This document shows positions 1 through 9,382 of a stretch of DNA of 63,662 bases, one piece after another; position 1 is the stretch's first letter; every line of letters starts with the position of its first letter. Made by a program: the position numbers and the translations under genes. Location of the stretch: the NCBI RefSeq assembly GCF_004354985.1, contig NZ_SMSK01000026.1, forward strand, positions 1-63,662, given 5' to 3'. Origin of the DNA: Segetibacter sp. 3557_3 (GTDB lineage Bacteria > Bacteroidota > Bacteroidia > Chitinophagales > Chitinophagaceae). The notes beneath the pieces are model-generated. The model was given only the letters and a program-made list of their open reading frames with translations, was not told where the DNA came from and did not search any database.

Positions 1-3000
1 CTGCCCGCAGTAGCCGTTCCATCAGCTGTTGCGATGTTAAAGCTTACTCCACCGGCTGGTGCTGGTGCACTCAGACTAACCGTAAAGGTGAACACGCTGG
101 TTCCGGCATTACCCTCGGCTTGTGTTACGTCATTAATCGTAAGACTTGGAAGCGGGGTCGCATCGTCGTTGCTGATCGTACCAACACCCTGGCCATCTGC
201 TATAACCGCCCCGGTTACACCGGTTACATTCACAAAGAATGTTTCGTTAGGCTCAACAGTATTGTCGCCATTTACGGTAACATCAAAAGTATAAGTTGAA
301 GCTCCCGCAGGTATGGTTTGGTTTGTAAGCGAGCGTGCAACATAGTCGCTGCCCGCAGTAGCCGTTCCATCAGCTGTTGCGATGTTAAAGCTTACACCAC
401 CAGCTGGTGCTGGTGCGCTCAGGCTAACCGTAAAGGTGAACACGCTTGTTCCTGCATTACCCTCTGCCTGGGTCACATCATTAATAGATAGGTTTGGAAG
501 TGGTGCAACATCGTCGTTGCTGATCGTACCAACACCCTGCCCATCTGCTATAACCGCCCCGGTTACACCGGTTACATTCACAAAGAATGTTTCGTTAGGC
601 TCAACAGTATTGTCGCCATTTACGGTAACATCAAAAGTATAAGTTGAAGCTCCCGCAGGTATAGTTTGGTTTGTAAGCGAGCGTGCAACATAGTCGCTGC
701 CCGCAGTAGCTGTTCCATCAGCTGTTCCGATGTTAAAGCTTACTCCACCGGCTGGTGCCGGTGCGCTCAGGCTAACCGTAAAGGTGAACACGCTTGTTCC
801 TGCATTGCCCTCAGCCTGTGTTACGTCATTAATCGTAAGACTTGGAAGCGGGGTCGCATCGTCGTTGCTGATCGTTCCAAGACCCTGTGCCCTGGTTACG
901 TTCGCACCGGTAACACTACTCAAGGTTACAAGGAAGGTCTCGTCAGCTTCAACAGTATTGTCGCCGTTTACCGTAACATCAAATGTATAAGTTGAAGCTC
1001 CCGCAGGTATGGTTTGGTTTGTAAGCGAGCGTGCAACATAGTCGCTGCCCGCAGTAGCCGTTCCATCAGCTGTAGCAATGGTAAAGCTTACTCCACCGGC
1101 TGGTGCCGGTGCACTCAGGCTAACCGTAAAGGTGAACACGCTTGTTCCTGCATTGCCCTCAGCCTGTGTTACGTCATTAATCGTAAGACTTGGAAGCGGG
1201 GTCGCATCGTCGTTGCTGATCGTTCCAAGACCCTGTGCCCTGGTTACGTTCGCACCGGTAACACTACTCAAGGTTACAAGGAAGGTCTCGTCAGCTTCAA
1301 CAGTATTGTCGCCATTCACTGTTACATCAAATGTATAAGTTGAAGCGCCTGCAGGTATCTGGCCGGTTGCTGACCTTGCAACATAGTCGCTGCCCGCAGT
1401 AGCCGTTCCATCAGCTGTAGCAATGGTAAAGCTTACTCCACCGGCTGGTGCCGGTGCACTCAGGCTGACCGTAAAGGTGAACGCACTTGTTCCGGCATTA
1501 CCCTCGGCCTGGGTTACATCATTTATAGATAAGTTTGGAAGTGGTGCAACATCGTCGTTGTTGATTGTGCCGACACCTTGTCCATCAGTAATGGTCGCAC
1601 CTGTTGCCCCTGTTACATTCACAAAGAATGTTTCATTAGGCTCAACAGTATTGTCGCCATTCACTGTTACATCAAATGTATAAGTTGAAGCGCCTGCAGG
1701 TATCTGGCCGGTTGCTGACCTTGCAACATAGTCGCTGCCCGCAGTAGCCGTTCCATCAGCTGTAGCAATGGTAAAGCTTACTCCACCGGCTGGTGCCGGT
1801 GCACTCAGGCTGACCGTAAAGGTGAACACACTTGTTCCGGCATTACCCTCGGCCTGGGTTACATCATTTATAGATAGGTTCGGAAGTGGTGCAACATCGT
1901 CGTTGTTGATTGTACCGACACCCTGGCCATCTGTAATGGTCGCACCTGTTGCCCCTGTTACATTCACAAAAAAAGTTTCGTTAGGCTCAACAGTATTGTC
2001 GCCATTTACGGTAACATCAAAAGTATAAGTTGAAGCGCCAGCAGGTATCTGGCCGGTCGCTGACCTTGCAACATAGTCACTGCCAGCAGTAGCCGTTCCA
2101 TCAGCTGTAGCAATGGTAAAGCTTACTCCACCGGCTGGTGCCGGTGCACTCAGGCTGACCGTAAAGGTGAACACACTTGTTCCGGCATTACCCTCTGCCT
2201 GGGTAACATCATTAATAGATAAGGTTGGTAATGGTGCAACATCGTCGTTGTTGATTGTACCGACACCTTGTCCATCAGTAATGGTCGCACCTGTTGCCCC
2301 TGTTACATTCACAAAGAATGTTTCATTAGGCTCAACAGTATTGTCGCCATTTACGGTAACATCAAAAGTATAAGTTGAAGCGCCAGCAGGTATCTGGCCG
2401 GTCGCTGACCTTGCAACATAGTCACTGCCAGCAGTAGCCGTTCCATCAGCTGTAGCAATGGTAAAGCTTACTCCACCAGCTGGTGCCGGTGCACTCAGGC
2501 TGACCGTAAAGGTGAACACGCTGGTTCCGGCATTACCCTCTGCCTGGGTAACATCATTAATAGATAAGGTTGGTAATGGTGCAACATCGTCGTTGTTGAT
2601 TGTACCGACACCTTGTCCATCAGTAATGGTCGCACCTGTTGCCCCTGTTACATTCACAAAGAATGTTTCGTTAGGCTCAACAGTATTGTCGCCATTTACG
2701 GTAACATCAAATGTATAAGTTGAAGCGCCTGCAGGTATCTGGCCGGTTGCTGACCTTGCAACATAGTCGCTGCCCGCAGTAGCCGTTCCATCAGCTGTAG
2801 CAATGGTAAAGCTTACCCCACCAGCTGGTGCTGGTGCACTCAAGCTAACCGTAAAGGTGAACACGCTGGTTCCTGCATTACCCTCTGCCTGGGTCACATC
2901 ATTAATAGATAGGTTCGGAAGTGGTGCAACATCGTCGTTGTTGATTGTGCCGACACCCTGGCCATCGGCAATTGTTGCTCCCGTTGGACTGGAAAGGTTT

Positions 3001-3258
3001 ACAAAGAATGTTTCATTAGGCTCCACGGTATTGTCGCCATTTACCGTCACGGCAAAGGTATAGGTGGTAGCCCCCGCTGGTATCTGGCCCGTTGCTGACC
3101 TTGCAACATAGTCGCTGCCAGCAGTAGCAGTTCCATCCGCGGTACTGATATTAAAGCTTACTCCACCTGCAGGTGCTGGCGAACTAAGGGTAACGGTAAA
3201 ATTAAACACGCTGGTTCCGGCATTGCCTTCAGCCTGTGTTACGTCGTTGATCGAAAGG
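1..3258. repeat. tandem 345/348-bp coding repeats
   Basis: Nine full copies and one partial copy of a Calx-beta module lie head to tail. Spacing is 348 bp in the left part (to about 1,350) and 345 bp in the right part. The one-codon difference is in the linker before IPAG: RSLTNQTIPAG in the 348-bp type and RSATGQIPAG in the 345-bp type. Copies are nearly identical in DNA, including synonymous sites, pointing to recent duplication or gene conversion. Confidence 0.9.
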
Positions 3259-3929
3259 GTCGGCACTACCAATGGCGCAAGACCAATATAAGACAGCGCA
3301 GCTCCGTCAGGACTTCCACCATTTACTGGTGTCGAAGACTGCGGATTTTGGTAGAATGGTGCAGGGTAATTGGTGATATCCCCAAGCGTATTTACCTGAA
3401 CGTACCAATAAGAGTTGCCCTGCACGCCACCGGCCGGCAGGTTAACAAGCAGAATATTATTGAGTTGATCACAATTGGCGGTGCACCCGTTAAATTGAAC
3501 ACTGAAAATTAATTGTTCCTGCCCCGCTACCCAATCATGGTTGTTTGTGGCAGTACCGGCGAATATGAACGTATATATATAATAAGAAGCACCATTGATG
3601 GTTTGTGTTGTTACCATCACTTCACGCGAGGTCGCTCCATAATTTACAACAAGGAAATTTGGCTGTAATCCCGATATGTTCGACACCGGCCCCGTGGTAT
3701 TTGGTGTTACTCCGGCTGAACCCATTGTTGGTGCAGGTGCAACGCTTGCGGGCACAGCAAGCACAAAAGTCAGGCTCTCGTCTTTTTGTGAAAACGATGC
3801 TGACGGCTTTAAATAAATGTCTACCGTATTTGGTGTGGAGCCACGTTTGATAGTGCCCTGCATGGTAACCTGACTAATTCCAGGCGTAATAATGCCCAAT
3901 AACAACAGGAGTAAAAAAAAATTTTTCAT
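1..3929 (-). CDS. large secreted Calx-beta repeat protein (N-terminal part, runs off left edge)
   Basis: The frame opens at an ATG at 3929 and stays open to the window edge, so only about 1,310 N-terminal residues are visible. The first ~21 residues are a signal peptide (MKNFFLLLLLLGIITPGISQ). Residues ~22-222 form a unique region I do not recognise, with a CTANC pair. From about residue 223 come ~115/116-residue repeats, nine complete and one partial. Each starts near SINDVTQAEGNAGTS and contains DGTATAGSDYV, NGDNTVEPNETF and a closing GTINNDD, which is the Calx-beta pattern (calcium-binding beta-sandwich, common in adhesins and surface proteins). Secretion and an adhesive or matrix role are inferred; a type IX sorting tail would lie outside the window. 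All 86-residue open frames on the + strand here are antisense shadows. Confidence 0.85.
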   Translation of the reverse strand, partial: MKNFFLLLLLLGIITPGISQVTMQGTIKRGSTPNTVDIYLKPSASFSQKDESLTFVLAVPASVAPAPTMGSAGVTPNTTGPVSNISGLQPNFLVVNYGATSREVMVTTQTINGASYYIYTFIFAGTATNNHDWVAGQEQLIFSVQFNGCTANCDQLNNILLVNLPAGGVQGNSYWYVQVNTLGDITNYPAPFYQNPQSSTPVNGGSPDGAALSYIGLAPLVVPTLSINDVTQAEGNAGTSVFNFTVTLSSPAPAGGVSFNISTADGTATAGSDYVARSATGQIPAGATTYTFAVTVNGDNTVEPNETFFVNLSSPTGATIADGQGVGTINNDDVAPLPNLSINDVTQAEGNAGTSVFTFTVSLSAPAPAGGVSFTIATADGTATAGSDYVARSATGQIPAGASTYTFDVTVNGDNTVEPNETFFVNVTGATGATITDGQGVGTINNDDVAPLPTLSINDVTQAEGNAGTSVFTFTVSLSAPAPAGGVSFTIATADGTATAGSDYVARSATGQIPAGASTYTFDVTVNGDNTVEPNETFFVNVTGATGATITDGQGVGTINNDDVAPLPTLSINDVTQAEGNAGTSVFTFTVSLSAPAPAGGVSFTIATADGTATAGSDYVARSATGQIPAGASTYTFDVTVNGDNTVEPNETFFVNVTGATGATITDGQGVGTINNDDVAPLPNLSINDVTQAEGNAGTSVFTFTVSLSAPAPAGGVSFTIATADGTATAGSDYVARSATGQIPAGASTYTFDVTVNGDNTVEPNETFFVNVTGATGATITDGQGVGTINNDDVAPLPNLSINDVTQAEGNAGTSAFTFTVSLSAPAPAGGVSFTIATADGTATAGSDYVARSATGQIPAGASTYTFDVTVNGDNTVEADETFLVTLSSVTGANVTRAQGLGTISNDDATPLPSLTINDVTQAEGNAGTSVFTFTVSLSAPAPAGGVSFTIATADGTATAGSDYVARSLTNQTIPAGASTYTFDVTVNGDNTVEADETFLVTLSSVTGANVTRAQGLGTISNDDATPLPSLTINDVTQAEGNAGTSVFTFTVSLSAPAPAGGVSFNIGTADGTATAGSDYVARSLTNQTIPAGASTYTFDVTVNGDNTVEPNETFFVNVTGVTGAVIADGQGVGTISNDDVAPLPNLSINDVTQAEGNAGTSVFTFTVSLSAPAPAGGVSFNIATADGTATAGSDYVARSLTNQTIPAGASTYTFDVTVNGDNTVEPNETFFVNVTGVTGAVIADGQGVGTISNDDATPLPSLTINDVTQAEGNAGTSVFTFTVSLSAPAPAGGVSFNIATADGTATAG

Positions 3930-4528
3930 AAGCAGATGAATTGAAAAATACTAGCCTTTTTGTCGACGTTTAATTTGATTATTTGAATGAGCATAGACAC
4001 AAAATTTCACTGATGCATATCGATGATGTACCATTTCAAAGGATCCACCTCTAAATGATTTCATGTTATGAACAGTGACTTATGAGATTCTGCTTTTAAG
4101 GGTTGTCAATGATAAATATTGGATTACATTCCCGACGGGGAATACACTTGCAGGTAGCATTTGCAGAATAAAAGGATTAATACAAATTAAATTTTAATGT
4201 TTACCTGTGCAAATTTCAGGGTTGAAAAGTATCAAATTTATGTACACGAAAAGCTGTTAAGTAAATTTTAATTTTTCCACCATCTCCCGTTCCCAAAATG
4301 GGACAGATATGGGCATCGAAATCACTGGTTTTTAAGCCTTTTCAACGGTTATCATCGCACCCGACAAGATCATTTGTTGCATCAAAAACAAGCGAACATC
4401 AGCGCAAAAACCCTTGCTTATAGTTCCTCAAAAAGCATATCCAATTGGGGGTGTTATAATACCGGTATAACCGGGATCACTTTATCGATTTTTAATGTTG
4501 CGATCCCTTGCGCAAACATGTAAATCTA
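3930..4528. other. 599-bp intergenic region
   Basis: This is AT-rich DNA between the Calx-beta gene start and the proA stop. I see no convincing gene. It must hold the promoter of the Calx-beta gene; a TATTTTTC sequence about 20 bp before that start on the minus strand is one mismatch from TAnnTTTG. A short palindrome, ATACCGGTAT, lies near 4460. There is no clear terminator for proA. Confidence 0.5.
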
Positions 4529-5770
4529 TCAACGTATTTGACCGCTACCATGCACAAACCACTTTTCGGTTACCAGTTTTTCCAGCGCAAAAGGCCCTCT
4601 CGCATGAAGCTTTTGGGTAGATATCCCAATCTCTGCACCAAGGCCAAACTCCATTCCATCAGTAAACCGTGTTGAAGCATTCTTATATACCACCGCAGCG
4701 TCTACTTCATTCATAAAACGATCGCATTGCTTCTTGTTCTCCGACACAATTGCTTCGGAGTGCCTCGTAGAGTAAAGGTTGATATGCTCCAAAGCCTCAT
4801 CTAAATCCCGTACAATCCTGATCCCGCACTTCAGGCTTAGGTACTCGCGCGAGAAATCTTCTGGGCCCGCCCGCTGCAGCATCGGATAACCTTTCAGCAA
4901 ACGCCATGATTTTTTGTCTGCAAACACTTCTACGGAGCTCTGTTCGAAAAGCGGTCTTAGTTTAACCAAAAAGTCTGCTGCAATTTCCTCATCCAAGATC
5001 AGGGTATCCATCGCATTGCATACAGAGGGCCTTGACACTTTAGCATTAACAACGATATTCAGTGCTTTTTTAAGGTCGGCTTGTTTCTCCACATACACAT
5101 GGCATACCCCTGCACCCGTTTCAATAACCGGAACAAGACTGTTTTTACGTACATATTGTATTAAAGCATCAGAACCACGCGGAATGATCACGTCAACATA
5201 CCGGGTTGCCGTCAGCAGTTCATGCACGCTTTCGCGCTCCGATGGCAACAGGCATATGCTTGCAGCCGGTATCCCGTGTTCAGCCAATACTTTCCTGATC
5301 ATCCTGATCGCAGCCTGGTTCGTTTGTTCCGCTTCCTGGCTGCCTTTTAGCAGGCAGCCGTTTTTACTTCGTAAACATAAGGCGGCAATGTCGAACGTGA
5401 CATTCGGCCGCGACTCATAAATGGTACCAACAACCCCCATGGGCACCGTAAATTTGTGCAACAACAAACCATTTGGCAACTTCCGCTCTTCGAGCAACTT
5501 TCCCGAAGGGTTTGGCAGTTTACTCACCTGTTTAATTCCTGCTGCGATCAACCTGATCCGTTCAGGGGTAAGCAGCAGGCGATCCGCCTTCGGATCATCC
5601 TTTGCCATTCGGTCCACATCTTTTTTGTTGGCCTTTAATAACTCCGCCGAATTTGCTTCCAGCTCTTTTGCAAGCGAAACCAAAGCGGCCTTTATCAGGC
5701 GATCATCAATGGTTCTAAGCTCTGCCGCTGCTTTGTGCGTTTTGACTAAGAGTGGTGCGATAGATTTCAT
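4529..5770 (-). CDS. proA: gamma-glutamyl phosphate reductase (glutamate-5-semialdehyde dehydrogenase)
   Basis: Second enzyme of proline synthesis: NADPH-dependent reduction of gamma-glutamyl phosphate to glutamate-5-semialdehyde in the cytoplasm. The 413-residue protein has the family's usual length and is recognisable throughout: N-terminal AAELRTIDDRLIKAAL, the ESRPNVT segment (residues 119-125), and the catalytic-cysteine region VSRPSVCNAMDTL with Cys251. It lies 114 bp downstream of proB on the same strand, so the two probably form a proBA operon. The gap holds one copy of a dispersed ~60-bp element that ends right at the proA start codon. Confidence 0.96.
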   Translation of the reverse strand: MKSIAPLLVKTHKAAAELRTIDDRLIKAALVSLAKELEANSAELLKANKKDVDRMAKDDPKADRLLLTPERIRLIAAGIKQVSKLPNPSGKLLEERKLPNGLLLHKFTVPMGVVGTIYESRPNVTFDIAALCLRSKNGCLLKGSQEAEQTNQAAIRMIRKVLAEHGIPAASICLLPSERESVHELLTATRYVDVIIPRGSDALIQYVRKNSLVPVIETGAGVCHVYVEKQADLKKALNIVVNAKVSRPSVCNAMDTLILDEEIAADFLVKLRPLFEQSSVEVFADKKSWRLLKGYPMLQRAGPEDFSREYLSLKCGIRIVRDLDEALEHINLYSTRHSEAIVSENKKQCDRFMNEVDAAVVYKNASTRFTDGMEFGLGAEIGISTQKLHARGPFALEKLVTEKWFVHGSGQIR

Positions 5771-5833
5771 AGTTTTCTTTTGAGCCCGGCAGTGATTCTT
5801 TGGTTTATCTTCCGTTGCGTCGCACTCTTGTAC
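5771..5833 (-). repeat. dispersed ~60-bp element, copy A
   Basis: On the minus strand it begins GTACAAGAGTGCGACGCAAC (5833-5814). After 23 bp comes GCCGG, then an A-rich end at 5771. Three other intergenic places share this design (38192-38252, 13145-13205, 55687-55745). This copy fills most of the proB-proA gap and abuts the proA start. Confidence 0.6.
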
Positions 5834-5884
5834 CGGATAACCGGGTTCACCAGGTACCCTGCCCTATTGTGTCTGCGCAACTGA

Positions 5885-6919
5885 TTAAAACAAAACGATA
5901 TCATCTGAATGCGCGGCTATGGTATTCTTTTTCGATAAGCGTTCTGCGATCTCAGGAGAGTTCAGTTTTACTTTTGCTACTCCAATAATTTGCTGTTCTT
6001 CGTTGATCAACTGCACCACCTCCCCGGCTGAAAACATGCCTGTTACTGCTGCAATTCCAACTGCCAAAAGGCTTTTCCTGTTGTTTAAAGCTTTTTCAGC
6101 GCCTTTATCAACCTGTATACCTCCCAGGGTAATTGACCCGCTCGCCAACCATTTTCTCCTGGCTTTCAGGTTGGACTTTCTTGGTTTAAAGGTTGTACCG
6201 GCTTTGCCCTCCAACGCATCGGCAAAGGGCCGTAACCCACTAACCCCCGTCATAATTACCCGAATACCTAATGAGGTTGCCAGCTTGGTAAAGGTGAGCT
6301 TCGATAACATACCACCCAGCCCAAGTGAACTTTTTTCATTGCTCACAAAACCCATAATGGTTTGATCAATACGGTCAATAGCCGGTATAATCTTTCGTTC
6401 GTGATCCATAAAGCCGCCCACCGAAGTACATATTATAAGTGTATCAGCATCAAAGCCAATCGCCACAAGTGTCGAAAGTTCATCATTGTCCGAAAACTTC
6501 AGCTCCACATTGCTCACCAGGTCATTCTCATTAACAATAGGCACAATGTCGTTGTGCCAGAATTCATAAAAGGTGTCTTTAAGCTGAAGAAATTGCGAAC
6601 GGTTCGAAAAATGATGACGCTCGCATAGCGCCTGCGCCACGGTAATACCATGAAATGACAGATGGCGTTGGTACAACTGTATCAGCATTGGGTTACCTAC
6701 AGCTGCAGCAGCTTTTCGCTCAAGCAACGATCCCTTATAGTTTTTAAAAAAAGACTTTCCACTTCCCACCGCTCCACTTGAAACAATTACGATTCGGTAT
6801 GCACCACAAAGCTCGGCAACTTCAGCAGCAAGTTTTTTTATAAATACTTCGTCGGGTTTGCCGGTGCTATCGGTAATTACCGCAGACCCTAACTTGATCA
6901 CCAACACCGGCTTTTGCAT
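5885..6919 (-). CDS. proB: glutamate 5-kinase
   Basis: First enzyme of proline synthesis, phosphorylating the gamma-carboxyl of glutamate. The amino acid kinase domain spans about residues 1-255: VIKLGSAVIT at the N-terminus, VIVSSGAVGSG, PIVNENDLVS, and LGLGGMLSKL near 200. A C-terminal PUA domain follows (KWLASGSITLGGIQVDKGAEKAL). At 344 residues it is slightly shorter than the E. coli enzyme. The ATG at 6919 directly precedes the kinase core. It is the promoter-proximal gene of the proBA pair. In many bacteria proline feedback acts on this enzyme; nothing here shows whether it does so in this organism. Confidence 0.95.
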   Translation of the reverse strand: MQKPVLVIKLGSAVITDSTGKPDEVFIKKLAAEVAELCGAYRIVIVSSGAVGSGKSFFKNYKGSLLERKAAAAVGNPMLIQLYQRHLSFHGITVAQALCERHHFSNRSQFLQLKDTFYEFWHNDIVPIVNENDLVSNVELKFSDNDELSTLVAIGFDADTLIICTSVGGFMDHERKIIPAIDRIDQTIMGFVSNEKSSLGLGGMLSKLTFTKLATSLGIRVIMTGVSGLRPFADALEGKAGTTFKPRKSNLKARRKWLASGSITLGGIQVDKGAEKALNNRKSLLAVGIAAVTGMFSAGEVVQLINEEQQIIGVAKVKLNSPEIAERLSKKNTIAAHSDDIVLF

Positions 6920-7009
6920 GTTTATATTTTAGCGTTGTAAAATTATAGCTACGGCAAGCAAATTACCAACAGAGATTGCAAAGCGCATTGGGCCGGGTAA
7001 AAAAGCAAA

Positions 7010-7031
7010 AGCCCCGGTATAAACCGGGGCT
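7010..7031 (-). terminator. intrinsic terminator of the esterase-like gene
   Basis: A perfect 9-bp stem (AGCCCCGGT / ACCGGGGCT, 4-nt loop) is followed on the minus strand by TTTTGCTTTTTT. It lies 59 bp past the stop of the 7090-8733 gene and upstream of proB. Confidence 0.8.
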
Positions 7032-7089
7032 AAGAAGTGGCTGTACTTTCAAGAATATTATGATGGTAGACTTTCGTTGTTCAGTTACA

Positions 7090-8733
7090 TTATAGTTGTT
7101 CCATATAAACGGTTCCGATCAAACCACCAAAAACCAGGTTCAATAGAAAGTTCTGATCGTTATTTGGACCATTGGTTTTTATGCTGGCATCCAGATTAAT
7201 GTCGTCGTAGGAATATACCGACGATACGACACCTGTTAGAGAACCACCAAGTGCCCCGTTTTGTATCCTGTCCTGGTCGTTCAAAGGGCCGTTGTATTTT
7301 ACGTTGTTGTTCATATTTGCATTGCCTCCACGCATCGTCCAGGCATTGCCCATATGAACACTTGAAAAATAACCCATGTTCTGGTAACAATTGTAACCCG
7401 AAGTTGTGAAGTCGAAATGACCTGAACCACTATTGAAATCGATGACTTGCGAAGATCGGATGGAAAGGTGGTTTCTATGTTTCACTACTACATAGTACCC
7501 CCCGGATGGCACACCGGCAAACAATATTCGTGTAGTTGATCCATCAGTGTCTACGATAAGTCCGTCAGATCGCAGCAACCCTGCACGCCTTGCAACAACA
7601 GTTGAGGGAGAAGATGAATTTCTCAGCTCAACCAATACCCAATCAACGATATCCGTATGTGCGGCAAAGAATCCTCCGCTCACGCGCTCGGTTCCGCTGT
7701 AATTGAATGTTGAATTGTTATACGGCTGGGATGATGCATAATTTTGTAAGACCCCCGATGAGTTCAGCAACGTACTCATTCGTCCACTGGATGGACTATA
7801 GGCACCTTGCAAAAAAACCTTACCGGTAAAATAAACCCCGGTGCTTGCAACAGGAGCTCCGGTTTCATACTGGTGTGCATTGTAAACGTCGGTACCAAAT
7901 TGTATTTGTCCGGTTGCATTATAGTGTACCCAATCCTGTAAAGGATATGAGTCGGTGTTTATCAGTATTGCATTGTTTGAACTATTTGCGCAGTAGTTTG
8001 CCTGGGCTGCTCTAACCATATCGCGGTATGGATATCCTGTTGGCGCGTAAATTCTTCCGATTACTTTCTTGTATACTGTTGATGGTAGCCCATGTCGGGA
8101 GATCAATCCCCGCCACATGGCATCAATGTTAGTAAAAAAGTTTACCAGGTTGTTTTGGTAGGCCGAAGCATCCGCTGCTGTTTTTGCATCGTCTTCACCC
8201 TGCATCCAGATGATTGCTTTCAAATCGAGCTTAACTCCTTGCGCATCGGCCTGGGCTACTGCGGTTGGCAACCACGATGATAGCTGTTGCCACCTGATCC
8301 CGGCTTCATAGGGTTGTTGACCGGGTGACTGTGGCCTCCAATCAACTGCCAGTGTCGTTCCGCCTACTCCTTGTTTGTAAACAAACCGCTTGCGACTTTG
8401 CCTGCTTTCCAGGCTTTTCATCAACGATGCTTCCGGCCCAAACTGGGATGGATCGGCATAGTTTTCACACCTTGTGTTAACGCCTACATTCATCGTTTGC
8501 CATGTTGCTGAAAAGCCACCTACACCAGGGTTCCAGATACTTGTATTTGATTGCACCCCGGCATATAAAGCTGCCTGTTGAGTATTCATACCGTTGGTAG
8601 TTGCCCAACCGGTATTGGATTGGCCAATTATGATGTAAAACGGAACAAGAGTTTGTGCGTAGGATCGGGAGAAAACAGCAATTGCTACAATTACCAGGAT
8701 AGAGGTTATGGCCGTTAGTTTCAGGTTCTTCAT
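7090..8733 (-). CDS. secreted SGNH hydrolase / sialate O-acetylesterase-like protein
   Basis: The predicted protein (547 residues) starts with a signal peptide (MKNLKLTAITSILVIVAIAVFSRSYAQ). It then shows the SASA/SGNH block: FYIIIGQSNTGWA carries the nucleophile serine, YKQGVGGTTLAVDW a glycine-rich block, and IIWMQGEDDA the QGE motif seen in family carbohydrate esterases. I chose the internal ATG at 8733 because a good Shine-Dalgarno (AAAGGAAG) sits 8-9 bp upstream and the signal peptide begins there; a longer frame from 8811 adds 26 residues with no such support. The C-terminal ~250 residues (beta-rich, with repeated GPLNDQDRIQNGALGG / GPNNDQNFLLNLVFGG) are not recognised. It likely removes acetyl groups from extracellular glycans; the substrate is unknown. 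Confidence 0.75.
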   Translation of the reverse strand: MKNLKLTAITSILVIVAIAVFSRSYAQTLVPFYIIIGQSNTGWATTNGMNTQQAALYAGVQSNTSIWNPGVGGFSATWQTMNVGVNTRCENYADPSQFGPEASLMKSLESRQSRKRFVYKQGVGGTTLAVDWRPQSPGQQPYEAGIRWQQLSSWLPTAVAQADAQGVKLDLKAIIWMQGEDDAKTAADASAYQNNLVNFFTNIDAMWRGLISRHGLPSTVYKKVIGRIYAPTGYPYRDMVRAAQANYCANSSNNAILINTDSYPLQDWVHYNATGQIQFGTDVYNAHQYETGAPVASTGVYFTGKVFLQGAYSPSSGRMSTLLNSSGVLQNYASSQPYNNSTFNYSGTERVSGGFFAAHTDIVDWVLVELRNSSSPSTVVARRAGLLRSDGLIVDTDGSTTRILFAGVPSGGYYVVVKHRNHLSIRSSQVIDFNSGSGHFDFTTSGYNCYQNMGYFSSVHMGNAWTMRGGNANMNNNVKYNGPLNDQDRIQNGALGGSLTGVVSSVYSYDDINLDASIKTNGPNNDQNFLLNLVFGGLIGTVYMEQL

Positions 8734-9382
8734 CAATGATACTTCCTTTAAAATGATCAATACATTACTGTGGTGGCTTAAAGCCATCAAGGAATGAACC
8801 CACGTTTTCACGCAGCCTCACTCTGCCAGCATTGAAACTATTTACATTGGGTAAATCAACTCATCCAATTAGCAACTGACAACGGGGATCAGCAGAATAT
8901 TTGTCAAAAAATCGAGGTGTTAACAATACCAAACAGTCCTGTACGTGCGCCAGGCAATCTCTTAGAACCTCTGAAATGAAACATAGATTATTAGCGCAAT
9001 GATAAAGTAATATCAAGTAAGGGAGCCTTAGCGTTTCATTAAATTATACTTAAACAAAGCTGATAAACAATGAATTAAACAATCGTTCTATTGAAAAACC
9101 ATATTCTCCGATACAGATTTTCACTGGCTATTAAAAAAGCTTTGCGGCACCAAAGCCTGGCGCACTCGACGGGGAAGAAAGGATCATAGTGCACCATATT
9201 TTACCACCTATGATCAGCTACTTTCATGCTGTTGCTTTTTTTTGTAACCTTACGCCGGTAAGGTTGTGTTGTCAATCACGGCAGCAGTCAACCACCATTG
9301 CAATGGATACCGTTTACCTGCCTTAACTACAGGTTGTTTTTATTGTAAAATGTTCATCTGAGAAGAGACTGAGTTTTAAATT
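8734..9382. other. 649-bp divergent intergenic region
   Basis: AT-rich DNA between the esterase-like gene (-) and the MATE gene (+). I see no gene. An 8-bp hairpin (AACCTTAC-GCCG-GTAAGGTT, 9246-9265) is present but lacks a T-run on its 3' side on either strand, so it is not a standard terminator. Confidence 0.5.

Noticed and set aside
34-3063. Nine 86-residue and two 109-residue open frames on the + strand
   Set aside because: They recur once per repeat unit and are antisense shadows of the Calx-beta coding repeats; none has a start context of its own.
4914-5420. 168-residue frame on + inside proA
   Set aside because: Antisense to the well-conserved proA; serine/cysteine-rich shadow translation.
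9246-9265. 8-bp hairpin with nearby T-run before the MATE gene
   Set aside because: The T-run lies on the 5' side on + and gives an A-run on -, so it is not a terminator on either strand.
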